From NCBI RefSeq assembly GCF_964275005.1, contig NC_092701.1, forward strand, positions 32,507,919-32,571,918: a stretch of DNA of 64,000 nt. The letters are read 5' to 3'. A program made the translations under genes and the position numbers. This document shows positions 11,440-22,640 of this stretch, piece after piece (within the stretch, counting starts at the first letter, position 1; every line of letters starts with the position of its first letter). The notes under the pieces were generated by a model. That model was not told the origin of the DNA. It ran no database searches and saw only the letters and a list, made by a program, of their open reading frames with translations. The stretch is from Diadema setosum (taxonomy: Eukaryota; Echinodermata; Echinoidea; Diadematoida; Diadematidae).

Positions 11440-11682
11440 TACTGTGTACGCCAAATATTTCGCGAGGTTTTTATTTTCCCGAGTTTTGTGAGTTGGATGC
11501 TATTCGTGAAATGAAAGACACGCGAAAATATGAGTCTGATCCCGATGTGGATATGATGTACGCACATACATTTCTGCGTTCAGCATAAGACTCCATGATC
11601 GCGAATTTAACCACTCGCAAAATCGTTGGGAATTCCCGATTCGTGAAAATTTAGACTCGCAAAATATGTGGCGTATACAGTA
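11440..11682. mobile_element. MITE with TACTGTRTACGCC ends (family T, copy 1)
   Basis: The left end TACTGTGTACGCCAAATATT and the inverted right end TACTGTATACGCCACATATT form terminal inverted repeats, followed by TTCGCGAGG/TTTGCGAGT. The interior has further CGCGAA motifs. Two relatives with the same TACTGT termini and CGCGAAA interiors occur at 59006-59195 and 60038-60247. No coding capacity. Confidence 0.75.
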
Positions 11683-14456
11683 TTTGTTCAGGTTTCTACT
11701 CATTTCTCTCTCTCTCTCTCTCTCCTTTCAAACAATCAAAGTATCATGACATACTAGTGTTCATGGTTTTCTGACATTTAGTGATATCAGAAAGAATGTG
11801 CTTGCATCAGTTTTATATGCAGGTCATTGAAAATTATTTGAACAATAAAAATAAATAAAAAATAGTGATTGATATTATTACACGTGTGTACAGCAAAATA
11901 GGATGTGATCATATTGTATATTGACCAAAGACCCCACTCCCCCCCCCCCCCCAGCTCTCCACAGCTGCCCCTCCTAACCCTATAATTCATGATTTATTCC
12001 AATCCCCTTCACCCTCTCGTAATTCTCCCTTGCACCTGTTGATACCCCCCACCAGTTATACACAAACACCTGACACATACATGCAGACCCATGCACACAC
12101 TACACACAAAAACCCCCCACAAAAACACACATACACACACACACACCCATATGCGCACACATACAAACACACACGCACTATATGCAACAAAAAAAAAAAC
12201 AACAAAACACACATACACAAAACATGCACATACCCACACACAAAGAATACCATTCTTTTAAATGATAACTGCAAAAAGTTTTACTACTGTAGATATGCTG
12301 GGATCTAACTGATATTCCTTGGAATGAGAGGACGGAGGTATGTGAGGACAGTGATGTTTGGTCATACATATATATCACATTTTGATTTATCATGCAGGTA
12401 TGCAAGTCTAGCAGATATCAGATATATATTCATTAATGTATCAGATATATATATTATGCCACAGATATCAGATACATGTATCACTGTTTCAAGAAAGCAT
12501 ATAGAACATAAAACTTGCCATTCTTTCTTACTCTTCCTTTGGTTGTAATAAAACTTTCATTTCTCCTTCTTGATATCACCCTGTTATTAAAGTCAAAATA
12601 AACATGCAATGGATGGAGTTTCCCCTGAGAGCATTTTAACATGGCAAGTACAGGTCTAAACAAGGTCGCCGTTGTCTCGCATGCATATTAATGCACGATT
12701 TTCAGCCATAAGCCTGATACATTGCCACAAGTGCTGGACTTCATATTTAAAGGTAAGGAAATTACACATCACAATCCATGTATTTGCTGGTTACCTCAAT
12801 GGTTACTTTTGATGCCCCCCCCCCCCCCCCCCATTCATTATGGAACTGGAAAGTATATTGGCGATGGTCATCATTTTCATTCTCCACACAAATACATGTA
12901 TTTCCATCTGTCTTTGGACAAAATACAGTGAGGAAAGCAAAATTCTTTCTGTGTTTGGCAGAGCGGATATCCAGATGTCCTAGAACCTTTCCCTCTTGTG
13001 AAGGCAATTTCAAGCTTTAGACATCGCTTTATGGATAATTCTTATCCATCTATGGGAGTTGCTAGTTTGGTATACATGAAGCATATTAATGTGAAGCCAA
13101 GTTTTGGAGGGAATAGAGCCATCAGCCATATGCAATTTAACAGTTTGGGTCACGTAATCCAGATTACGCTCCCTCTGTACAAGTTACTATAATCATGATA
13201 GAATATAAGGAAAGAATATCACTTCCATACTAAAAGCAAGTATTTACACACTGTATCAAGGAATGGCAACCGTCTTTGTGTGATATGCCATTAATATTCA
13301 ACCAACTTTATATCTTGCACAAAAATTTGATCTCAATGTCATGTAATAACACATTTTCTCATAGATAAGTTTGTTCGGTTTTTTTTTTTCCCAATGGTAT
13401 TAAGATTTTCTAAATGCAGTGGTATGGTGGTAACAAACAACTTTCCACTGTCCCAGCTCGTAGGCTAGAATTAGAAATATTATTTTCTTATATATGGGTC
13501 TTTCCATCGGGTTGGGGCACAAAACATAACATAGATGTGAAAATTTCATCATCTAAAAAACTTTGTTTTTTGGTATGTTCTAGTTACTACTCACATATTA
13601 CAATATTAATCTGTTGTCATATTCACTCTATACTTATGATAATGTATTTTAGGAGCATTAGAAGAAAGACATGTACATAATACCTATGTGACTCGGACAC
13701 CAAAGTCATATTTTTTCAGAAAATTTTATTAATACTGTGAAATTTAGATGTTAAACATTGTTTTAATTATTGAAAATACAAGATAATAAATGCAGCTTTA
13801 AAATGACACAAAATTTGACATAGTATATATTTTACATCATGTTGTGTAGGGTGGTGGATATGTGACCTTTAGCCTCTCAGGAATATCTTATTTTCCAAAA
13901 TGAAAAGAACATTTTTCCTCCCAAAGGAACAGGAAAAGATTAAACTGCATTCTTCATCAGAAAAATAAACAAATAATTGTATATTAAGTCTGGGAGAAAG
14001 ATTAAATGCATTCCATAAAATATGATTAGAATGCAGTAAATTGATCAAAGAGATACCTATATGATGAGGATACCGTGTCCGCATCACATAGGTAAATAGT
14101 TTGTGATTTACATGCACTGACCTATGATTTTTTTTTCTGCAGGCATACAAGGCTGATGAAAATGACTTTATGTGAAAGTTTATAACTGCAGCTTCCAAAT
14201 GAAATAAAAGTTCGACAAAACTAAATGTTAAATTATGTAGTTTGGTGTGTTGAGTATGACTGTTACACTGCCAGCACTGTGTTCAATATCACATTGACAA
14301 ATAAACAAACTTGTTTTTTTCCTCTTTAAGGAACAGTAGGGCCTATAGCTTGAAAATGCACCTAAGTGAGGAAATGAAGGAATCGTCTTTGAAGACATGA
14401 ATAAACATTAAATGTATTACATCACATATATAATAGAATGGCAAATGCACCATAGA
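11683..14456. other. No gene recognised; simple repeats
   Basis: It holds a (TC)n at 11705-11724, C-runs at 11940-11952 and 12815-12832, a CA-rich tract at 12060-12245, and two copies of a GTGATGCGGACAC-like motif near 13688 and 14075 (the second inverted). Open frames here are low-complexity translations. Confidence 0.4.
12060..12245. repeat. CA-rich low-complexity tract
   Basis: About 185 bp of imperfect ACACAC/AAACAC repeats interrupted by A-runs. Open frames on both strands are artefacts of composition. Confidence 0.8.
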
Positions 14457-14488
14457 ATACCGATGTGATGCGGACACCGCAGTTTTGA

Positions 14489-16423
14489 TCAAATGTTCAG
14501 TTGCATGCAGAGATGCTGGAAGAATGCCTGTACCCCATGATGATCATGCTTGAGATCATTTGTTATGTAGATTAGTGAGTGTGTCATCGGTTTTTGGTGG
14601 CATGAACAGCGATACGTGCATACAATAGGGTGGACGGTTGCTTGTTGATGCCCCCAATGTCCAGCCTGGACCTCGTCCTGCATGATGCATTGGAAATTCT
14701 CCGCATAGTCCAAGACCATTACTACTGACCCTGGTGGAGGGTTCTTGATCACATCATTGTACTGCTGATGTTGCCAACACCAACGAAACAGATGTCCTGA
14801 AAATGAGTGTAGCTCAGTACATAGCTCTTGCACAAGCTCTGCAAGTTTCCCTACCTTCGTTACCAGCTTCATGCGTTTTACTGTTCCCTCCTTTACTAAC
14901 TTCAACCTTTGCCATGTAACCACCTCTAGCTGGTTCCTGCCCACCTTGTCAATTAGTGGTTTACACCTGTCTCTTACTTTGTTCACCCCACAGTTCTCAC
15001 ATTTGCGGTTGATGCATGCCGGTGTTTGGTCTTCTTGGTTGCACAAGGTTTCTTTCGATACTTGGAATTCATCGTTTATAAATACGATGTGATGTTTTGT
15101 ACAGAGATTCTTGAGGCATTTCAGCTTCAAGCTGATATTTCTACGGTACTCGCATAAGCATCCGCTCTTCTTACTCTGTGACATGGGTTTGATGTACCTT
15201 GGTCTCAAAAGGTAGAATGAGGATTTCTGTATTCACACATCTAGCATAAAGAGAAGATACTGTCTGCTGAAAATATGCTGTTTTTTCAAGAGTTTTTTTG
15301 TTTTTGTTTTTTTGCTTATAAAATGTATTTTTTGTTTGGAGTCTGAACAGAATGCTTCTCATAAAACTCTCTTACAAGCTGCTTGGTGCTGTTTTGAAGG
15401 CCAAATGGATTTACATATCGATTTTTCATTTGTCAATTGATCAGGCACTTTCTGGTGACACCGAATTTTGAAGCCACTAGTCGATACTTTTTGAGACAAG
15501 AAACAGATGACACCAGCCCCCTGCGGACTTCACTGATCTTCTTGCTTCTCTTTTTTTTTTTTTTTTTTTTTTGTCTTCTTCAGCTCTTTGGCCACGCCAT
15601 CTGTGACTATTGATGCTATATCACTTTGATTCATTTTTATCCCCTTTCTCTCCAATTCTCTCTGCTTTGCAGGCGATGATTTCGTGATCAGTTCACTGAT
15701 TGTATCAGCGTAGATAACAGGTTCAGATGAAATGGCCATTCAGGCTTGATGGAGTGCCATTCTCTTGGCAGAACCAGATCTATTGTTTGAAGCACCAACC
15801 TTGTGTTTAGATCTTGCCAGGAGTTTTTCTTCTTTCTGTAGTTCCTTCTCCTTCTCATCATATTGTTTCTTTTCTTTTTCTTCACTGGCAGATTTTTGTT
15901 CTTGTGCTTCTTTCTGAAGGTTTTTAGAAATCATTTCTTTTTCTCTAAACAGTCTCTCCCATCTGAACTGTAAGAGAGCCTCCTTCTCTAATCTATACCG
16001 AGACCGTCTTTTTGCATTTACTTCATCCCGCTTCTCTTTTGACCATCGAGATCTCTCCTCATGCTTTGCCTCACGCCACTTTTTCCGTTCTTGTGTACCA
16101 CTATGTTGCTCTTTTATAGATGGCTGCTTTCCTTTTTTCTTTTTTGACTTAGCTAAATTGTCCTCTTTCTTTCGTAGGGGATAACGTCTGGACCGTTCTC
16201 TTGAAAGTATCCTAGCTCTTTCTTTTTTGTCTTCTGTCATCGTTGCACGCTTGTATCGGGCATACTCAGCTTCATATTCTTTGTAAAGTCTGTACTGCTG
16301 TGGAGTCATCTTAGCCCTCCAGTGAACCTTCGGTATTTCTTGTTGATTAGAGTCATCTTGCTTCCTCTGACTGCGCGTTGAAGGTTTACAAAATGGCAGC
16401 GAGACTTTCATAACCTTCTTCAT
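14489..16423 (-). pseudogene. Decayed member of a multicopy invertebrate protein family
   Basis: On the minus strand, ATG 16421-16423 opens a 227-codon highly charged, coiled-coil-like stretch (WRAKMTPQQYRLYKEYEAEY, then long Lys/Arg/Glu repeats). It stops at a TGA directly followed, in the same frame, by MAISSEPVIYADTISELI and SPAKQRELERKGI. After a break the product continues with KKYRLVASKFGVTRKCL near 15490-15440 and, in another frame, 15208-14489 with LRPRYIKP-like, CLCEYRRNISLKLKCLKNLC, CxNRKCENCG, VLDYAENFQCIMQDEVQAGH and FIYITNDLKHDHH-like segments. From memory this order (charged arm, SPAKRK, LRPKYI, Cys-rich part, D-x-x-EN...DE-x-Q...H) is a family with many copies in molluscs, cnidarians and echinoderms, whose mobility is suspected; the D/E/H pattern could be a nuclease-type core. 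The homologous C terminus is missing after 14489. Confidence 0.55.
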
Positions 16424-16715
16424 GGCATGAGCCGCATTCCTGTGAATACATTAAAAATTGTGATATTTTATTCCTGGTTAGAAAAAGACATTACTGTTCT
16501 ATTCAAATAATGTGTGTATATTTACATGTTCACACATAAAGGTATTGAATAATTATATTGAAGAAACTGATCATATAAACTGAAATTATCTTAGGCTTCC
16601 CCTGTGCGGATTTTCCTTTTTTTTTTATACAGACCTTAGTAGATTTGCAATTATTTAGGGAGAATATGTAAACTTAAAGCATATTAATAAAAATGTTTGC
16701 ATTATATGCTTATAT
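16424..16715. other. AT-rich spacer
   Basis: No exon or repeat was recognised. Confidence 0.4.
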
Positions 16716-17278
16716 ATGGGAAGGTAAACCCAAAGAGCAATGTGGATTGAGTGAAAGCAGCAACATTAGTAGAACACATCAGTGAAAGTTTGAAGGAAAT
16801 CGGACAATCGATGCAAAAGTTATGAATTTTTAAAGTTTTGGTGCTGGAACCGCTGGATGAGGAGACTTCTAGAGGATATGACGTATGAGTGGACAACAAT
16901 ACAAAGAAAATATAAAGGATATTCAACAAAAATTCACTTTTCTAGAATTATGAAAGAACAGTGGACCAACCGCTTTCAGAAAGCAGGGGGAATAATTGCT
17001 ACCCTTAACATATGTCAATATCAAGTTGATGGAATTTGTAATTTTCATGAAAAATTGATTTTTGTAGTATTTTCTTTAGATTTTCTTGATATTGTAGTCC
17101 ACTCATACATCATAACCTCTAGTAGTCTCCTCATCCAGCGGTTCCAACACCAAAACTTTAAAAATTCATAACTTTTGCATCGATTGTCCGATTTCCTTCA
17201 AACTTTCACTGATGTGTTCTACTAATGTTGCTGCTTTCACTCAATCCACATTGTTCTTGGGGTTTATCTTCCCTTTAA
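16716..17278. mobile_element. Palindromic MITE, family A, copy 1
   Basis: Long inverted repeats of about 190 bp (GGAAGGTAAACCCAAAGAGC at the left; the inverted right end reads GGGAAGATAAACCCCAAGAA) flank a central part. Each arm contains the blocks ATGTGGATTGAGTGAAA and ATCGATGCAAAAGTTATG. The right end runs into TTAA at 17275. A better preserved copy with TTAA on both sides is at 45529-46069, and decayed relatives sit at 34005-34310 and 27820-27960. TTAA duplication with AGGG termini fits Kolobok-type MITEs. Confidence 0.75.
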
Positions 17279-17398
17279 TAATAAAGTAACAGAAAAGTAA
17301 AATGTAGGACAGTGAATTCAAATAGATATAAACATTTAATTAGTTTTAGATAGAAAGAATATGCAGCCTGATTAATTAATGTGCAGTGGGGGATAAGA

Positions 17399-17735
17399 TA
17401 TCTCAAATTTCACTCAACTCAACATTTCCAATCACTCACATAAATTTAACTTAAATCAGACATCAGGACGCATCAAATTGGACGTTGATTTAGGTGTTGT
17501 TTCTCTTCACTCTTATGCTGAGGTATGGTGGCTTTTAGTACGGCAAGCCATTATTTGAAAGAAACCATAGCTTATCCTACTCCCATGAAATAGATGGTTA
17601 ATAATGTTTCCTTTTGCATGGACAGAATAAGCCAAGAGTGAAGAAGAACGACACCTAAATCAACGTTTAACTTAATGCTTCCGATGTCCGATCTAAGTTA
17701 AACTTACGCGAGTGATTGGAAACGAGATATTAAGA
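17399..17735. mobile_element. Palindromic MITE, family C
   Basis: Arms of about 110 bp are inverted copies: CCAATCACTCACATAAATTT at the left pairs with AACTTACGCGAGTGATTGG at the right, and GTTGATTTAGGTGTTGTTTC pairs with GAACGACACCTAAATCAAC. No coding capacity. Only one copy was seen. Confidence 0.7.
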
Positions 17736-17774
17736 AATTTATGTAATTTGGGTGGAATTCGGTTCGGTGAAATT

Positions 17775-18215
17775 AAAGATCTTCTTAAATACGATACTGC
17801 ATTAGTGCCAATTGATAGTCTAGGAGAATATAATTCACAGGGCTGTAACTTTTAAGAGCTCATAAAGTATTACAAGTTAAATTGATTGGGTTTTTTATGC
17901 ATGCCATTAGCAAAACTATAATTCAGCTTTAATCTTCAGTAAAAAAAAAAAACACACCTAATCTTCCTCATTTCAGTGTTTTTTTCTTCTGTGTTTTTTT
18001 TTTTTTATCGGTGAAATTCAAATTCAAGATATCTTCTTAAATACAATACTGAATTAGTGCCAATTGATGGTCTAGGAGAAAATAATGCACAGGGCTGTAA
18101 CTTCTAAGAGCTCATAACATATTACAAATAAAACTTGGTTCTGGATTTTTTCTTTATTTTTTTTTTATGTAAGCCATTACCAAAACTATAGTTCAGCTTT
18201 AATCTTCAGTACAAA
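17775..18215 (+). repeat. Diverged 235-bp tandem duplication
   Basis: The segment 17775-17950 recurs at 18015-18215 in the same orientation. Shared anchors are TTAGTGCCAATTGATRGTCT, CACAGGGCTGTAACTT, AAGAGCTCATAA and TTCAGCTTTAATCTTCAGTA. A- and T-runs separate the units. Function unknown. Confidence 0.75.
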
Positions 18216-18918
18216 ACTTCACATTACAAAACTTCACAAAACTTCACAGTACAAAATCTTCACCATTTCAGTGTGTGTTTTTTTTTTTATTATTATTCAT
18301 ACATACACAGTATACACAATAATCCATTTTCTCTCTAGTAGAGATCGTACCAGGCATATGGCGTGGGGGGTTAAAACTTTTTTTCAGCATTCGGCGGTTT
18401 GATGACTAAAAAAAAACCAAAACAAAACCAAACAAAAAAAGCAAATCACCGAAAAAGTGTCGGCCATGAAAACTTTTGGGGGATGACTATAAAAAAAAAA
18501 AAATTAAAAAAATTAAAAATCTTTTGAAATCTCGTCAGTGCAGTGGGAGCACTCTGCCCCCTCCCCATAGGTATGCTAGTGATACCACTTTCACTTTCAT
18601 TTAAACATAGATATATGCCATGGGAAAGAAAACTGTCATAGGTACCCTACATGCTAACATGGTAATGCTTTTTTCAAACAGTAATTTACACACATCTCCC
18701 AGCCATAAAACCAATCTCATTTGAATCTTCAGCAGCACACCCAACAAACCATGGCATGGAATACGGACGCTTTTCCCAAAAAGTAAAAAAAAAAAAAGAA
18801 AAAAGAAAAAATCTAACTGGAAACAAAAAAGGCACCAGTATTATAAGTATTCTATGCCTATCTTTTCTAACATGATTTGCCAGTGAACAGTGTCTGTGCC
18901 CAGCCAGCTATAATGTAG
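18216..18918. other. No gene recognised
   Basis: Rich in A- and T-runs (18278-18292, 18409-18445, 18491-18515, 18786-18812). Nothing else recognised. Confidence 0.4.
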
Positions 18919-19337
18919 TTAATAAAGGGTGTGTACTGTTCTGGTTGAGGTGAGGATTTTGCTTTTAACGTTTTGTGAGACATTCAGAAACCACTCCATG
19001 AGATGTCAAAGAGCATGCAATTCTAAGGGGTATCAAAAAATTATTTGATGAAAATCTGTTTTTAAATGGCCGAGATATCCAAAAACAAGGTGAAACAAAG
19101 AGATCGTAATAAAAGGCGTGGCCTGTGCTAGTGGCCTTTTATTATCACTTTTTTTTTTTTGGATATCTCAGCCATTTGAAAACCAAATTTCCGTAAATAA
19201 ACGTTGAATCCTTCTTAAAATGTTATGCTCTTTCATATTTTCATAAGAGGTTTCTCATTATCTCACTTAGGAATGTTATATGTATCACCACCTCAACCAG
19301 TCCTACTGTACTGCCGATTAGTGTACAGTCCCTTTAA
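18919..19337. mobile_element. Palindromic MITE, family B, copy 1
   Basis: Inverted arms: GTGTACTGTTCTGGTTGAGG at the left against the right end CCTCAACCAG...GTGTACAGTCCCTTTAA. Central arms pair AAATGGCCGAGATATCC with GGATATCTCAGCCATTT. TTAA occurs at both edges (18919 and 19334). A related copy is at 55613-55968. Confidence 0.75.
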
Positions 19338-20229
19338 GTTAGAGAGGCCTAACCACAAATCATAATCATCAGTATAATTATGAATTCAATGATCAAGATA
19401 ACTACTTAAATTCATACAAGGACAAGGTCTAGAAAATTGAAAGATTCGAACGTTGAGTAGACTATCGATACCGATACCGGTATTCAGGCGTATTCAAGGC
19501 CAATAACAACACAATTGTTAACATGTGAGGCTACACTAAAAGAAAATCTACGATAGAAAACCCAACACAACAATGCAGATATTTATGACTATTTAAAAGT
19601 CTTTAGACAGACGAAAAACTAATAAAATTAGACCCAAAACATGGCACGAATAATGGTCCTGGACTAAAAAAATGCCACTTGCAAAATATAAATCAGGGAG
19701 CCGTAAAAATGCTCTTACCGATGTGACGAAGACGACATCGTTGCCACAGTAAAACCATTCATAAAACACTATAGGCAGCATGCAGGCGCGGCTTGTGTGC
19801 AGCATGCAGACGGCGCCTGCCTCCGGCGCGCTCCCGCTCGCACTGCTAGCTGAAACTTGCATTCCTTGCGGTCACATTGTTGTTCTTGTTTTGTGTTTAG
19901 TGGCGTTACCATTCTCTTTAGAATATTTACGCCAAATACTGCTCTATATGTTTCTTTTCCTTTTGTCATTTTTTTTCACAAAAAAGAAAATATTATAATG
20001 AGAATCCTTGGTCAGCTGTCGGTACGTCTATTTGCCTATTATATCTTCTGGCCAATCCGGCTTATTGTCTCGAGCAGACTCTCAGCCGTTATAAACGGCC
20101 TAGTATATATGCCCCTCCGATATCAGGCAGTAGAGTCCGATGCTTTACCAACACAGCACTGGAACCTCAGTTGGTCCGATTCAAAGCCAAACAAAACAAA
20201 CAATATTAATAAGATATAAATATATATAC
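19338..20229. other. No gene recognised; one tRNA-like fragment
   Basis: On the minus strand 20168-20118 reads GGTTCCAGTGCTGTGTTGG then TAAAGCATCGGACTCTACTG. This resembles the 5' half of a tRNA (A-box and D-arm) and so may be a SINE head. No B-box was seen. A CpG-rich tract lies at 19780-19840. Confidence 0.3.
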
Positions 20230-21214
20230 ATGTAGTAATCACATACAAATTCTTGAGTAAGGTAAGCAGTCTCTGGGCTGTGGTGCGCATGAATTGCCTC
20301 TTCAGAATACCTCGAGGCAGGGTTAGTACAAACTATATTATGTACACTCATAACATGCATGAAAGTTTATCTAAAATCTTTGTGATCTTTTAACATACAA
20401 CACAAGAGCTCTTTGGTATACTGAGTTAGTTGAAATTAATAAACTTTGAATGCTGTTCTCATGAATTTTTGTTTCAGCTAACATCATAGATCTGGGTATT
20501 ATCTGGGGCAGAACATAAGAAAATGATCAACTGTTTCTGAGACGTTACAATATTCACACATACCCGACACAATGTTGGTTTATTTTAAACAAATTGTCAT
20601 TTACCTAAGTTCCCCACCCTGAGGCAATGTACAATATTGTCTCAGCTCTTCTGTCATTCAAACTGCATAAATATGTAGGTCTGAGAAACCTTTCGTTGAA
20701 CATATTTGAGGGGGAATTTGTCTCCTCCCATTTAATTTGACATTTTGTGATATAATACATTTTCAATAGTTTGTTAAATTCATATTAATTCAACTTGTTA
20801 TTCACTTGTATATATAGAAACATTTTGTAAAGCCTTTTTTGCTGCTTTATCTGCCACTTCATTCCCTGTTATTCCACAGTGTCCAGGAATCCATTCCAAA
20901 CTTACTAATATTCCCTTAAAATATAAATTAGTGCAGAAATTTAATATTTCTGTAACAAAATTTTCTTCTCTTTAAGATCGTATGGCTTGAAGGGCACTGA
21001 GTGAGTCACTGAAAATAACTACTGTTTGAAGTGCTGGTAATTGATCAATCCAATACAAAGCTAGCATGATAGCCGCTAATTCAGCTTTATAAACAGATGT
21101 TTGGTTCTGCATTCTTTTACTCTGAACATATTTATACACTGGCACATAAAATGAAGAGGCTACCTTGCCTTCGAGTGATTTGGAGCCATCTGAATATATA
21201 TATATATATGTATA

Positions 21215-21258
<44 letters not shown>

Positions 21259-22436
21259 ATTCCATAAAATAGGGACCCACTTTGTGACATGCCTATTTTG
21301 CCAATAAAATCAGAAAATCAGATTTTTGTTCAACATAACTTTAAAAAACATACATATTGAGTAAGTCCCTTGAAAACTGACTGAAAATTAACATTATAAA
21401 CTGAAATTCAAGGAAGTCAGCATACCAAATTGCAGTGTATGGGGAAAAAATGGTTCACCATGTAAAGGGGACACCATTCGTGTCCCCCTTACACGGTGAA
21501 CCATCCATTTTGGCATCTTACCACATATTTCAAACTAGTTCTATGTTTGTTTAAATAGAAGTGATTATTTTGAAGTACGAAATTAACTATACTATTGAAA
21601 AAATGACACAACCCCTATTTTTGGCCAGGAAAAAGATTCTTCAATGTTTCTCGTGTAAGGGGAACACCAAATATCATTTTTGCATTTTTTTCTTCAAAAT
21701 AATAGAGTGGTCAGTTGTTGATACCTGTTACAAATAAACCACAGCTACATTGTAAAATATGCCAATGAGGAGCAATTATTGTTGTGACAAGACACAAAAA
21801 ATTAGCTATCACTGTGCCCCGACGTAATATTTAGGGGGACACCAAAGCCACGTGTGTGAAAATTATAATTTGGTCTTTTTTTTTTCAAATTTATTTATTT
21901 TACCCCAATTTTCTCTTGAAATCTTTTAAGCTATGTGATTGCTACCAAAATAACAACAAACAGTTCAACACTGGTCCTTAATATGGATTCCACACTCATA
22001 AATCAAGGTTTCTCGTGTAAGCAATTATGGGGACACAAAAACTTACACGTGAAACGTCTTTCTTGGGATTTACGTGCGCAAATGTGTATCAATATGCATG
22101 AATTATATCTATAGTGTTCAAAATTTGCTCGTCTTTTATCATTTTTGACCACTTAAAATAGAGTTTAATCCACAAATAAGCTGTAAATCTGTCTAACTGG
22201 TGTTACAGTAAAATGTCACACAATTTTGCCCAAAAACGTTGTGATTTTGCACTTTTTGTCAAAATTCATGTGGAACTTTGAAAAAGCATTTTCTATATTT
22301 TACTTTGAAAAGGAAGATACCTCAATAACAGTATTTAGAAGTAAAATTGATTTAGGGTATATAATTTTTAAGCAATGACAATATGAAGCAAATAGAAGGG
22401 GCATTTAACTAGTGGGACCCTTTTTAATGGAATTAC

Positions 22437-22475
<39 letters not shown>

Positions 22476-22640
22476 AATAGTTTTGCCATTTGATATACAT
22501 TGTTGAAATTTGAGATAGTCTTCTTTGCAGACTTCAAAATAAATTGATTTTTTTACCAACGTGATGAAATTTGGATGAGACACGAAGACCAAAAAAGGGA
22601 ACTTTACGTCCCATGCGATTTTAATGGCATGGGACTTCCA
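20230..22640 (-). mobile_element. LINE fragment with RNase H domain, split by a later insertion
   Basis: Minus-strand reading from 22592 gives the linker (LVKKSIYFEVCKEDYLKFQQ) up to the insertion site. Beyond it follow YSDGSKSLEGKVASSFYVP, YKAELAAIMLALYWIDQ, FSDSLSALQAIRS, a TAA stop, then EWIPGHCGITGNEVADKAAK. These are the D, E, D, (H), D residues of a type I RNase H, as found after the reverse transcriptase in I-like LINEs. Further on, MCEYCNVSETVDHFLMFCP (near 20560-20505) is the C-terminal C-C-H-C motif of such elements. Only the 3' part of the second reading frame remains, with stop codons and frame breaks. The element is interrupted at the first RNase H residue by the insert 21256-22436 and AT microsatellites. 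Confidence 0.8.
21256..22436. mobile_element. 1181-bp TIR element inserted in the LINE
   Basis: Terminal inverted repeats begin GTAATTCCATAAAATAGGG at the left and, inverted, GTAATTCCATTAAAAAGGG at the right, matching at 23 of the first 26 positions by hand alignment. Inside, a motif CGTGTAAGGGGAACACC or its inverse recurs at about 21460, 21482, 21650 and 22012-22050; at 21449-21505 two copies form a 24-bp-arm hairpin. No transposase was recognised. Both outer sides are TA microsatellites (21195-21255 and 22438-22468), consistent with TA target choice. Confidence 0.7.

Noticed and set aside
12009-12239. Cys/Val-rich open frames and their Thr/His-rich opposites
   Set aside because: Artefacts of the CA-rich tract; no start context, splice sites or family match.
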